Origin: an uncultured Lachnospiraceae bacterium
Lineage (GTDB): Bacteria > Bacillota > Clostridia > Lachnospirales > Lachnospiraceae
Assembly: GCA_910578085.1 (NCBI GenBank)
Contig: CAJTPM010000003.1
Span: 1-64,000 of the forward strand
DNA length: 64,000 nt
Reading direction: 5' to 3'
Shown: one piece after another, positions 49,819 through 58,576 of the stretch
Position numbering within the stretch: the stretch's first letter is position 1
Layout: every line of letters starts with the position of its first letter
Program-made: the position numbers and the translations under genes
Notes under the pieces: model-generated
What the model was told of the DNA's origin: nothing
The model's database searches: none
The model's input: only the letters and a program-made list of their open reading frames with translations

Positions 49819-51172
49819 AGAGAGCAGAGAGAAGGGAATCCTTTTAATGGGGCTTGCCATGGCGGCATTTCTGATATTTTTATGTCCGGAGGGGGAACTG
49901 GTGGAAAAAGTGTACGGGCAGTTCTTTCCTACGGCTGCTTTCTGCATGGACGCGCTGGCCTACGGGGAGGAGAGCGTCACGGCAGAAGGCAGGATGATGG
50001 ATATGATAGCAAAGGAGCTGCCCTTATACAGCTACAGTATTTCCTATTTCGGAGACGGCCTGATGAACCAGTATTATAAGGAATATGTGGAGATCCTGAT
50101 GCAGGAGGCCAAAGAAGGCACGGAGGGAAATGCGGCAAAGAGCCAGGCGGGAGGAGAAAACGGCGAGTCCGGACAGGAACCCGGCGTCGGTGGCAGTGCT
50201 CAGGCAGAAAGCAAAGAGGGCAGCGTATCTGGCAATGAAGGGACAGGCGGGACTGAGCAGGAGGAAGAACAGGAGAACAGCGGGAATGAAAATACCGCCG
50301 GAAATGAGGAGCAGCGTTTAAACGGCGAGGATTCTTATTTTACGATCACGGACGGCAGCCTGCCCGATACCGACAGCTATCAGGAGCTGATACATACAGA
50401 GAAAGCACAGAATATTTCCATTGAGGATTATCAGGAGTTTGAAGCGCTTGCCGGGAAATTTTATACGGTGGACGCCAGCACCTATACCACGAAGGAGGAA
50501 CTCAATGCGAAGAATTTTATGGCGGCGGACATGAGGATCGATAAGAATACAGAGGGCCCTCAGATCCTGATCTATCATACCCATGCCCATGAGGGTTATG
50601 CGGATTCGGTGGCGGGAGATCCGAATACGACAATCGTGGGCGTGGGGGAACAGTTAGCGAAGATCCTGCGGGAGGAGTACGGCTATCAGGTGCTGCACAA
50701 CACGGAACAGTATGACGATAACAGGGATTACGCCTATTCCAATGCACTGCCTGCGCTGGAACAGATCCTTACGGATCATCCGACGATACAGGTAGTCATC
50801 GATCTGCACAGGGATTCGGTAGCCGAGGGAACCAGACTGGTGACGGAGATCGAGGGAAAGCAGACCGCCAGGTTTATGTTTTTCAACGGGCTTTCGAGAG
50901 TGCGGGAGGTGGGGGAGATCAGTTATCTGCCTAATGAAAATTTACAGGGGAATCTCGCCTTTTCGTTTCAGATGCAGAAGGCTTGTGAGGAGTACTATCC
51001 GGGGCTTACCAGAAAGATCTATCTGAAAGGATACCGTTATAACATGCACCTGAAATCCCGGACGCTTCTCATTGAGATGGGCGCCCAGAATAACACGGTG
51101 CAGGAGGCCATGAATGCCTGCGGGCCGCTTGCGCGGATGCTTGATATGGTGCTTGCCGGGGAACAGAACTGA
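49802..51172 (+). CDS. spoIIP: stage II sporulation protein P
   Basis: 456 residues from a TTG at 49802 inside gpr, with GGAGG nine bases upstream. A single N-terminal membrane helix (GILLMGLAMAAFLIFLC), a long Gly/Glu/Asn/Ser low-complexity linker (about 100-175), and an N-acetylmuramoyl-L-alanine amidase domain with LIYHTHAHEGY, VVIDLHRDS and LLIEMGAQNNT. It removes stem peptides during engulfment together with SpoIID and SpoIIM. The order gpr-spoIIP is conserved in spore formers. Confidence 0.94.
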   Translation: MRWNYRESREKGILLMGLAMAAFLIFLCPEGELVEKVYGQFFPTAAFCMDALAYGEESVTAEGRMMDMIAKELPLYSYSISYFGDGLMNQYYKEYVEILMQEAKEGTEGNAAKSQAGGENGESGQEPGVGGSAQAESKEGSVSGNEGTGGTEQEEEQENSGNENTAGNEEQRLNGEDSYFTITDGSLPDTDSYQELIHTEKAQNISIEDYQEFEALAGKFYTVDASTYTTKEELNAKNFMAADMRIDKNTEGPQILIYHTHAHEGYADSVAGDPNTTIVGVGEQLAKILREEYGYQVLHNTEQYDDNRDYAYSNALPALEQILTDHPTIQVVIDLHRDSVAEGTRLVTEIEGKQTARFMFFNGLSRVREVGEISYLPNENLQGNLAFSFQMQKACEEYYPGLTRKIYLKGYRYNMHLKSRTLLIEMGAQNNTVQEAMNACGPLARMLDMVLAGEQN

Positions 51173-51212
51173 TACAGCCGTTGCTTTAAACAGACGGCAT
51201 CAGAAAGCCCGC

Positions 51213-51471
51213 TCACGTTTTCTGCGGCGCCCGGACCAGAACAGCCAGAGTAGAAACCAGACCGCGCATATTGGCCGCCTTGCAGACAGAAAAACCGTCC
51301 AGGTGAGGCAGCATGATGTCCAGGATCATCAGATCCACGGGATCGTTTTTAGTACCATCAGCGCTTCCGCACTATCTTCGGCCGTAAAACAGCTGTGGCT
51401 GCCCTGCCGCATATAGTCGGCGATGATCTCCCGCATATTTTTTCATCTTCCACAATCAGAATCTTTGCCAT
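51213..51471 (-). pseudogene. response regulator receiver-domain fragment
   Basis: The minus strand reads MAKILIVEDEK, a frameshift, then MREIIADYMRQGSHSCFTAEDSAEAL, another frameshift, then DPVDLMILDIMLPHLDGFSVCKA with the phospho-acceptor region, and diverges before the end of the receiver. The DNA-binding half is absent. It is a decayed OmpR-type regulator gene. Confidence 0.75.
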
Positions 51472-51521
51472 GGGATCCACTCTTTCGCGTTTTCTTATGC
51501 AGTTCATTATATTTCTTTTGC

Positions 51522-52003
51522 CGGGAGAATACAATGAAGGATGGGGACAGTTTGATGCGGCGAAAGCGGTGGAAAAGATCAGGCAGCTTGATACCACACG
51601 GACCATCGACCACGCCAGCGGATGGAACGACCAGAAAATTGGGGACTTTAAGAGTAGCCATGATTATAGAAAAGACTTTTGTATGGAGAAGGATGATCTG
51701 GGACGGGCAGTGATCCTGACGGAGTTCGGGGGGCTTACCTGTCAGATTAAAGACCATACGTTTGATGGAAAGGTCTTTGGCTATACAGCCTATGAAACCA
51801 CGGAAGAACTGCAAAAAGGGATGGAAGAAATTTTTGGAGAACGGCTTCTGACTGCAAAAAGTGAAGGCCTTGCGGCTTCTGTCTATACGCAGCTGACAGA
51901 TGTGGAGTTGGAATTGAACGGACTGATCACGTATGACCGGAAACTGTTTAAGGTTCCGGCAGAGAGGATGGCGGCATTAAACGGAAAATTAAAGGAACAA
52001 TAA
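51522..52003 (+). pseudogene. C-terminal fragment of a GH2-family glycosidase
   Basis: The frame from GEYNEGWGQFDAAKAVEKIRQLD, TRTIDHASGWNDQ and RAVILTEFGGLTCQIKDHTF to GLAASVYTQLTDVELELNGL is the end of a GH2 TIM-barrel (NEGWGQ near the catalytic region, TEFGG the nucleophile region). At least 500 N-terminal residues are missing and the frame joins foreign sequence before 51522. It lies beside an ArsR-type regulator that might once have controlled it. Confidence 0.75.
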
Positions 52004-52045
52004 GGAACAGGAGGCGGAAGGTTAGTTAGATCCGATCCGTTACCA

Positions 52046-52126
52046 GCCCGGATAGACAGGCATATCTCTGATGCAACCCTGCTAAACGCAGCGAGTTGCA
52101 GAAAAGATGCGCCTGTCGGTCCGGGC
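52046..52126. ncRNA. 81-nt highly structured element, possible ncRNA or repeat
   Basis: Nested complementary arms: GCCCGGA (52046-52052) with TCCGGGC (52120-52126); GACAGGC (52055-52061) with GCCTGTC (52111-52117); TGCAAC (52072-52077) with GTTGCA (52095-52100); CTGC with GCAG around a TAAAC loop. It forms one long interrupted hairpin with small internal loops and no T tail. It lies between the GH2 remnant and the 3' end of the ArsR-type gene. Either strand could be the functional one. Confidence 0.45.
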
Positions 52127-52152
52127 GTCCGCATAACCAATCTTCACTATGT

Positions 52153-53118
52153 TCAGTTCAGCGGCTGTCTGCCGTAAACACTCATAATGATATCCTGGGG
52201 ATAATCGCCGAACTGGTGTCCGAACAGATTCAGGCCGCCGCAGTACTGTGCGTCCGGTTTTACGCCGATCCTGAGTTTGATGGAATCGGTACAGGAGAGC
52301 CGGAGCGTAGCCATGTTTTCGGCGGACACCTGTTTTTCATTGATAAAACAGCCTTCCTCCGTCACTTTGATCCACCAGAGGTCGCCGTACTGCGTGTTCA
52401 GGTCGTCCCACCAGAGAGGTGTCAGGCGGCCGTGCCTGTCCCCATAGTCCCCGGGGCTGTGGATCGTGCCGATCTCTTTGTCGTTGAGCCATACGGTGAT
52501 ATCGGAGGGCCAGTCATTTCTGTTGCCCGGAAATTCGGAGCATAATTCCAGAGAAAATACAATATGGCTTACGCTGCCGCCGATAAAACACTGATTGGAG
52601 AAACGGTATTCCAGATACCCGGAAGATATCCAGATCAACTGCGCATGAATGCGGCCTGGCACACAGAAAGCGGAGGTCTCGTCAGTGGGAACCAGATGGA
52701 CATCCCCGGAGATCATACCGCAGGGGGCGCTCACCTGATAGTCAAAATAATTGCCGATGGGCATGGACTGCTGAAACAGAAGGCTGATCTCCCGCTCCGG
52801 ATTTTCGGTATAGAAGTTTAGCAGAATGGAGTTGAGGACGAGAATACAGTTTTTCTGAGAACCTCTGGAAGTCGGAATATCACAGATGGAAATAAGCCCT
52901 GCTTTTTCCAACATATGCACGTGGTGTGCCGCGCTGGACAAAGGGAGATGAAAATGGTCGGCAATTTTGGAGATGATGGCCGGACTGTCGTACAGATATT
53001 TCAGGATCCGAATGCGCTCCGGCGAGGATAAGGCCCTGCCGATCAGCGACAGCTGCTCGGTGTCTTCCAGATTAAGTTTTAAGGAAGTAAATTTAAAGGA
53101 TTCGTATTCGTTGGACAT
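52153..53118 (-). CDS. ArsR-type helix-turn-helix regulator with large C-terminal domain
   Basis: 321 residues. The N-terminal winged helix is ALSSPERIRILKYLYDSPAIISKIADHFHLPLSSAAHHVHMLEKAGLI (about 27-80). The remaining 220 residues form a beta-rich, Trp- and Gly-rich domain resembling a carbohydrate-associated sensor (DITVWLNDKEIGTIHSPGDYGDRHGRL). Such proteins usually lie by glycoside hydrolase genes, here represented only by a GH2 remnant. No metal-binding ELCVCD motif. AAGGAGCCCCC precedes the ATG. Confidence 0.82.
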   Translation of the reverse strand: MSNEYESFKFTSLKLNLEDTEQLSLIGRALSSPERIRILKYLYDSPAIISKIADHFHLPLSSAAHHVHMLEKAGLISICDIPTSRGSQKNCILVLNSILLNFYTENPEREISLLFQQSMPIGNYFDYQVSAPCGMISGDVHLVPTDETSAFCVPGRIHAQLIWISSGYLEYRFSNQCFIGGSVSHIVFSLELCSEFPGNRNDWPSDITVWLNDKEIGTIHSPGDYGDRHGRLTPLWWDDLNTQYGDLWWIKVTEEGCFINEKQVSAENMATLRLSCTDSIKLRIGVKPDAQYCGGLNLFGHQFGDYPQDIIMSVYGRQPLN

Positions 53119-53196
53119 GGGGGCTCCTTTAGTTTTAACCGGTGAATGATGGCATACAGTAATATTGAAATCTACTGCTATAAGTTTAACGTCTTT

Positions 53197-53396
53197 TCAT
53201 TATGAAGTCCATAGTGTATTTTATGGCCTTCATATCTGCCGTCGGCAACTAAGTGCTTGAATTCATTTTTTCCAAAAGCTTCGCAGATGGTTTATTTCCC
53301 GATCCGTCTGTCACCTTCGATTAAAATTGCTTTTTTTCCGTTGCTTTTTTCCTTCCAATCCAGCAGTCTTTCGTATATTTTCCTTTTTAAAATTAT
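53197..53396 (-). pseudogene. AAA+ ATPase N-terminal remnant
   Basis: Minus strand: ILKRKIYERLLDWKEKSNGKKAILIEGDRRIGK, a stop in the Walker A motif, then TICEAFGKNEFK. This is the start of the DUF4143-type AAA ATPases common in gut bacteria (normal EGARRVGKT). The presumed start codon is ATA, after GAGGAAAC, so the start is also mutated. About 60 codons remain of a protein of about 400-450. Confidence 0.6.
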
Positions 53397-53439
53397 GTTG
53401 TTTCCTCAATTTTTGATTATGCGCATCTGCAAAAAATAT

Positions 53440-53468
53440 TTGCCGATTCCGCAAAAGCTTGCTATACT
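53440..53468 (+). promoter_or_regulatory. lepA promoter
   Basis: TTGCCG (53440-53445), 17 bases, TATACT (53463-53468), 106 bases before the lepA start codon. Confidence 0.65.
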
Positions 53469-53573
53469 AATGCGTGAGCACTTATCGTGTATTGGAGGAA
53501 GGCAAACAGGGACACGATCATTGCCAGATGGTATCAGTATTTTGGAATGTAAGACACAGGCCGGGAGGGAAAA

Positions 53574-55391
53574 ATGGCACAGACAGACCAGAGTAAAATC
53601 AGAAATTTTTGTATAATCGCGCACATCGATCACGGCAAATCCACGTTGGCGGACCGGATCATTGAAAAGACCGGGCTTTTGACGGACAGAGAGATGCAGG
53701 ATCAGGTGCTTGACAATATGGAGCTTGAGAGGGAGCGGGGCATCACGATCAAGGCCCAGACCGTGCGGCTTGTCTACAGGGCGAAGGACGGGAACGAGTA
53801 TATTTTTAATCTGATCGATACGCCGGGCCATGTGGATTTTAACTATGAGGTGAGCAGAGCCCTTGCGGCCTGTGACGGGGCGATTCTGGTGGTGGACGCG
53901 GCCCAGGGGATCGAGGCCCAGACGTTAGCAAATGTGTACCTGGCCCTTGACCACGACTTGGATGTGTTTCCGGTGATCAATAAGATCGATCTGCCCAGTG
54001 CCGATCCGGAGCATGTGATTGAGGAGATCGAGGATGTGATCGGGCTGGAAGCCCGGGATGCGCCGCTAATTTCTGCAAAAAACGGCATAGGCATTGAGGA
54101 TGTGTTAGAGCAGGTGGTGGCGAAAGTGCCCGCACCTGCGGGGAGTCCGGATGCGCCGTTGAAGGCTTTGATTTTTGACTCTGTCTATGATTCCTATAAG
54201 GGGGTGATCGTGTTCTGCCGCCTGCGGGAGGGCAGTGTGAAAAAGGGTACCCGGATTAAAATGATGGCCACCGGCGCTTCGGCGGAAGTGGTGGAAGTAG
54301 GGTATTTCGGCGCCGGGCAGTTTATTCCCTGCGAGGAACTGCAGGCAGGCATGGTTGGTTATCTGACGGCTTCCATCAAAAACGTGAAGGATACGCGGGT
54401 AGGCGATACGATCACGGATCTGGACAACCCCTGTGTAGAACCGCTGCCGGGTTACAAGAAGGTAAATCCCATGGTGTACTGCGGTGTCTATCCGGCGGAT
54501 ACGAACAAGTATCCGGATCTGCGGGACGCGCTGGAAAAACTGCAGTTAAACGATGCTTCCCTGTTCTATGAGCCGGAGACGTCCCTGGCTCTTGGATTTG
54601 GATTCCGCTGCGGTTTCCTGGGGCTTTTGCATCTGGATATCATTCAGGAGCGTTTGGAGCGGGAGTACAATCTGGATCTGGTGACAACAGCGCCAGGCGT
54701 TATCTATAAAGTTTATAAGACAAACGGGGAAATGATCGAGCTGACCAATCCTTCCAATCTGCCGGATCCCTCGGAGATCGATTATATGGAGGAGCCTGTC
54801 GTCAGCGCGGAGATCATGGTGACTACGGAATTTATCGGCCCCATCATGCAGCTTTGCCAGGAGAGAAGAGGGCGGTATCTGGCCACGGAGTATATCGAGA
54901 CGACGAGGGCGCTGTTAAAGTATGAGCTGCCTTTAAATGAGATCATCTATGACTTTTTTGACGCGCTGAAATCCCGTTCCAGGGGTTATGCTTCCTTCGA
55001 CTATGATCTGAAGGGGTATGAGACATCGAAGCTTGTGAAGCTGGATATTTTAATCAACAAGGAAGAGGTGGACGCCCTTTCCTTTATCGTGCATGCGGAC
55101 AGCGCTTACGAGAGGGGAAGACGGATGTGCGAGAAATTAAAAGGGGAGATCCCCAGGCATCTGTTCGAGATCCCGATCCAGGCGGCGGTGGGCGGCAAGG
55201 TGATCGCCAGGGAGACCGTGAAAGCCATGCGTAAAGACGTGCTGGCAAAGTGCTACGGCGGCGATATCACGAGAAAGAAAAAGCTGCTGGAGAAACAGAA
55301 AGAGGGTAAGAAGCGGATGCGCCAGGTGGGCAATGTGGAGATTCCACAGAGCGCCTTTATGAGTGTACTGAAGTTGGATACGAGGGACTGA
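53574..55391 (+). CDS. lepA: elongation factor 4 (LepA)
   Basis: 605 residues, usual length. G1 AHIDHGKSTLADR, G2 RERGITIKAQT, G3 DTPGHVDF, G4 NKIDLPSAD, and the LepA-specific C-terminal domain VGGKVIARETVKAMRKDVLAKCYGGDITRKKKLLEKQK (split here by position). It is a ribosomal GTPase that back-translocates stalled ribosomes. In an operon with hemW 11 bases downstream. Confidence 0.97.
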   Translation: MAQTDQSKIRNFCIIAHIDHGKSTLADRIIEKTGLLTDREMQDQVLDNMELERERGITIKAQTVRLVYRAKDGNEYIFNLIDTPGHVDFNYEVSRALAACDGAILVVDAAQGIEAQTLANVYLALDHDLDVFPVINKIDLPSADPEHVIEEIEDVIGLEARDAPLISAKNGIGIEDVLEQVVAKVPAPAGSPDAPLKALIFDSVYDSYKGVIVFCRLREGSVKKGTRIKMMATGASAEVVEVGYFGAGQFIPCEELQAGMVGYLTASIKNVKDTRVGDTITDLDNPCVEPLPGYKKVNPMVYCGVYPADTNKYPDLRDALEKLQLNDASLFYEPETSLALGFGFRCGFLGLLHLDIIQERLEREYNLDLVTTAPGVIYKVYKTNGEMIELTNPSNLPDPSEIDYMEEPVVSAEIMVTTEFIGPIMQLCQERRGRYLATEYIETTRALLKYELPLNEIIYDFFDALKSRSRGYASFDYDLKGYETSKLVKLDILINKEEVDALSFIVHADSAYERGRRMCEKLKGEIPRHLFEIPIQAAVGGKVIARETVKAMRKDVLAKCYGGDITRKKKLLEKQKEGKKRMRQVGNVEIPQSAFMSVLKLDTRD

Positions 55392-55402
55392 GGGTTCTGA
55401 CC

Positions 55403-56743
55403 ATGAGAGAAATAAAAAGAAAGCCTATCGCGCTGTATGTCCATATTCCGTTTTGTGTGAAGAAATGTGACTACTGTGATTTCCTCTCGGCGCCGGCTTC
55501 GGAACAGGAAAAGAAAGATTATGTAAACCTATTGTGCAGGGAAATAGAAAAGGAGGCTGCCTGTTACCCGGATTACCGGGCAACGACAGTCTTTTTTGGC
55601 GGTGGAACTCCTACAGTGCTGCGGCCGGAACAACTTGAAAAAATTTTATGTAAACTAAAAAAGCATTTTTTTGTGGATGACGCACAGAGAAAGGCGGAGA
55701 TCACGCTGGAGTGTAATCCCGGCACTGTCACGGAAGAGGATCTGAAAAAACTGAGGGAAGCCGGATTTAACAGGCTCAGTATCGGTTTACAGTCCGCACA
55801 GAATGCAGAGCTGCGAAGACTGGGGCGGATCCACACTTGGGAAGATTTTCTGAAAACCTGGGAATTTGCGAGAAAAGCAGGATTTGGGAATATCAATGTG
55901 GATCTGATGTCCGCATTGCCCGGACAGAGGATGAAGAGTTATGTAAATTCGCTGGAGCGGGTAACAGCGCTGCATCCGGAACACATTTCCGCCTACAGCC
56001 TTATCATTGAAGAGGGAACGCTTTTTTATGAGCGGTACGGGGAGGCGGATGCCCGGAGGAGGGCGGAGGGGGCAGACAGGAGACATCTCCTGCCGACAGA
56101 GGAAGAGGAGCGCCGGATGTATGAACTGACGCAGGAGATCCTTGAAAAGAATGGATACCGCCGCTACGAGATCTCCAACTATGCCCTACCCGGTTATGAA
56201 TGCCGTCATAATATCACATACTGGAAGCGGGGGGATTATCTGGGATTTGGTCTTGGGGCAGCCTCTCTGATGGAAAACTGCCGTTTTGCGAAGCCGGATA
56301 ATCTGCGGGATTACCGGAAACTGCTGCAGAGGGATCTGAAAGAAACGGAAAGTCGGGAAGATCAGGCGGATCGGGAAAATAAAGCAGACCGGAAGGATCA
56401 GCGGGATCAGGACGAAGAAGCAGCCACAGAGAAGCGCCAGGAAATAATTATAACGACGGAAGAAAAAAAGGAAACTTCGGACAGAACACTGCATCAGGAT
56501 TTCCAGGAACTGACCAGACAGGAACAGATGGAAGAATTCATGTTTCTGGGGCTGCGGCTCACAGCAGGGATCTCGCGAAGGGAATTTCAGGAATATTTTC
56601 TGACGCCGATAGAGAATATTTATGGAGCTGAGTTAAAGAAACTGAAAGAGGAGGGGCTGTTAATCTGTTCAGAGGATAGAGTTTACCTGACGAAGCGGGG
56701 GATAGACGTCAGCAATATTGTATTTGAAGAGTTTCTACTGTAA
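55403..56743 (+). CDS. hemW: radical SAM haem chaperone HemW
   Basis: 446 residues. ALYVHIPFCVKKCDYCDFLS has the radical SAM CxxxCxxC motif with the HemW-type fourth cysteine position replaced by Phe/Leu context, and VFFGGGTPTVL follows. A C-terminal HemN-like domain ends the protein. An unusual charged insertion (about residues 312-365, rich in Asp, Arg, Glu, Lys) expands it beyond the typical 380. lepA-hemW order is common in Clostridia. Confidence 0.92.
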   Translation: MREIKRKPIALYVHIPFCVKKCDYCDFLSAPASEQEKKDYVNLLCREIEKEAACYPDYRATTVFFGGGTPTVLRPEQLEKILCKLKKHFFVDDAQRKAEITLECNPGTVTEEDLKKLREAGFNRLSIGLQSAQNAELRRLGRIHTWEDFLKTWEFARKAGFGNINVDLMSALPGQRMKSYVNSLERVTALHPEHISAYSLIIEEGTLFYERYGEADARRRAEGADRRHLLPTEEEERRMYELTQEILEKNGYRRYEISNYALPGYECRHNITYWKRGDYLGFGLGAASLMENCRFAKPDNLRDYRKLLQRDLKETESREDQADRENKADRKDQRDQDEEAATEKRQEIIITTEEKKETSDRTLHQDFQELTRQEQMEEFMFLGLRLTAGISRREFQEYFLTPIENIYGAELKKLKEEGLLICSEDRVYLTKRGIDVSNIVFEEFLL

Positions 56744-56910
56744 AACATTGAGCGTTGCTGAATCAATGTCAGTTAGCACCTTATGGCGTCCGGTACCGTT
56801 ACCTGACTGACAAACCCAAACTCAAAATCCCCAAAGAGATTTTCCGTGGAACAGGCACTCTGGAAAAGCATGGAATCATAAGATATAGAAAGCGGTTCCG
56901 GAGGCTTTTT

Positions 56911-57558
56911 GTGAAAACATTCAGTAAACCATTAACACCAGAGGAGGAGGCATATTATTTAAAGGAGTATCATTCCGGCAATGAGGAGGGAAAGCGGGAG
57001 GCAAAAGATGTTCTGACACTGCGGAATCTGCGGTTGGTCGCTTATGTGCTCAAAAAATATGCAGGTGCGCCGGAGGATATGGAGGACATGATTTCCTGCG
57101 GCACTATTGGATTGATCAAAGCGGTGAATACTTATGTGCCGGAGAAGGGCACGAGACTTGCTACTTACGCGGCAAGATGCATCGAAAATGAAATACTGAT
57201 GCTGTTAAGAGGTCATAAAAAAATATCCAGGGAGGTATCGCTTTATGAATCCATGGGGACGGACAAAGAGGGAAATGAAGTAAATCTTCTTGACCTCATA
57301 GAATATGAACAGCCGGGAGCACTGGAACAGTTGGAAAATCAGGAAAGTGTAGAGAGGCTGCGGGGGGTTCTTGGTAAAGTTTTAAATGGACGGGAGAGAG
57401 AGATCATTGCATGCCGCTATGGGTTGAGGACCGGAGAGGAAGTGACCCAGCGTGAAGTGGGCGAGATGATGGGAATTTCCAGAAGTTATGTGAGCCGTAT
57501 AGAAAAACGTGCGCTGCAGAAACTGCGCATGGCGTTGGAGGAAAAAGCGGAACTATAG
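56911..57558 (+). CDS. sigK: sporulation sigma factor SigK-like
   Basis: Start set to GTG at 56911, behind CGGAGG, giving MKTFSKPLTPEEEAYYLKEY; the frame is open further up (to about 56755) but that text is not sigma-like. 215 residues. Sigma region 2: LRNLRLVAYVLKKYAGAPEDMEDMISCGTIGLIKAVNTY; region 4: TQREVGEMMGISRSYVSRIEKRALQKL. SISRSYVSRIEKRAL and ATYAARCIENEILM are SigK/SigE signatures. No skin-type interruption and no long pro-sequence are evident. Confidence 0.88.
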   Translation: MKTFSKPLTPEEEAYYLKEYHSGNEEGKREAKDVLTLRNLRLVAYVLKKYAGAPEDMEDMISCGTIGLIKAVNTYVPEKGTRLATYAARCIENEILMLLRGHKKISREVSLYESMGTDKEGNEVNLLDLIEYEQPGALEQLENQESVERLRGVLGKVLNGREREIIACRYGLRTGEEVTQREVGEMMGISRSYVSRIEKRALQKLRMALEEKAEL

Positions 57559-57699
57559 AAGTCAGTCCGGTATCTTTTAAGTATTTTTAATAATTTCATC
57601 ACAGCTTAGACATATTTTGGAAGTAAAATAAAAAGTAATAGTTTTCCCTGCGCTCATAGCGGCAGCAGAGAAAAAAGAAAAAAGCAGGATGAAATACCA

Positions 57700-58287
57700 A
57701 TGAACGATACCGAATACTATAGGCTGGTCCGCCCTTATGAGGATGCAATGAGCATGCTGCTCATCAGAATCAGGGTATTGGGTCATTCTCTGTATAATAA
57801 GGAAGAGGAGCAGCTTTATCATACGATTCAGAGCAGAATCAAGACAAAGGACAGTATAGAAAATAAATTAAAAAAGAAAAATCTGGAAGCTTCCGAAAAA
57901 AATGCAAAAGATTATCTGCGGGACATTGCGGGAATCAGAATCATCTGTCTGTTTCTGGAGGATATCTATACGCTGGTCGAGCTGCTGACAAGGCAGTCAG
58001 AGTTAGTTTTTATCAAGGAGAAGGACTACATCAAATCGCCCAAGAAGAATGGTTACAGAAGTTACCATCTGATTATCGGTGTGCCCGTTTACTGTGCGGA
58101 TGCGATGGAGATATTTCCGGTGGAAGTGCAGTTCCGCACCATGGAGATGGATCTCTGGGCCAGTATGGAGCACAGGATCCTTTATAAGGCATCACCGAAA
58201 ACAGACAGTGAGAAAATAAAGGAAGAGCTGATGCTGTACAGTGAAAAGCTGGGGGAATTGGAGAATTATTTTTCCACCTTCCGGTAA
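57700..58287 (+). CDS. small alarmone synthetase (RelA/SpoT domain)
   Basis: 195 residues, single synthetase domain: IKTKDSIENKLKKK, LRDIAGIRIICLFLEDIYTLV, EKDYIKSPKKNGYRSYHLII (the basic-residue stretch binding substrate) and VEVQFRTMEMDLWASMEH. No HD hydrolase, TGS or ACT domains, so it makes (p)ppGpp without degrading it, like RelQ/RelP. It is probably monocistronic; GCAGGATG lies before the ATG, a weak ribosome binding site. Confidence 0.92.
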   Translation: MNDTEYYRLVRPYEDAMSMLLIRIRVLGHSLYNKEEEQLYHTIQSRIKTKDSIENKLKKKNLEASEKNAKDYLRDIAGIRIICLFLEDIYTLVELLTRQSELVFIKEKDYIKSPKKNGYRSYHLIIGVPVYCADAMEIFPVEVQFRTMEMDLWASMEHRILYKASPKTDSEKIKEELMLYSEKLGELENYFSTFR

Positions 58288-58328
58288 CAGGTCTTTTAGA
58301 AAAAAAATAAGTGCACAGTATTTTTTGC

Positions 58329-58357
58329 TTGCAAATTCCAGGTTTGTCTTTTATAAT
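58329..58357 (+). promoter_or_regulatory. promoter for comM-dprA
   Basis: TTGCAA (58329-58334), 17 bases, TATAAT (58352-58357). The start codon of comM is 219 bases further on. The leader contains a 9-bp stem TCCCTGTGG/CCACAGGGA (58396-58404, 58410-58418) without a T run directly after it. No coding potential was seen in the leader. Confidence 0.65.
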
Positions 58358-58576
58358 CTGTTTATCTGTTAATTCTTTTTATGTTTTAAAGTCTTTCCCT
58401 GTGGAGGATCCACAGGGAGGTCCGGGTTTTTCTTATATTTCCAGATTTGTGATACAGGGAAACAGCGCAGAATATTTCGGAAAGGTGAGGCGTATTCCGA
58501 ACAGAGTGCTGCCATGCTGTGTTTCCTGATACCGGAGAACTGCACATAACAGGCACAGAGTGCGGAAAGGCAGTAT

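Noticed and set aside
53257..53616. 119-codon plus-strand frame before lepA
   Set aside because: It overlaps the lepA promoter and start in another frame and is antisense to the AAA ATPase remnant; no supporting signal.
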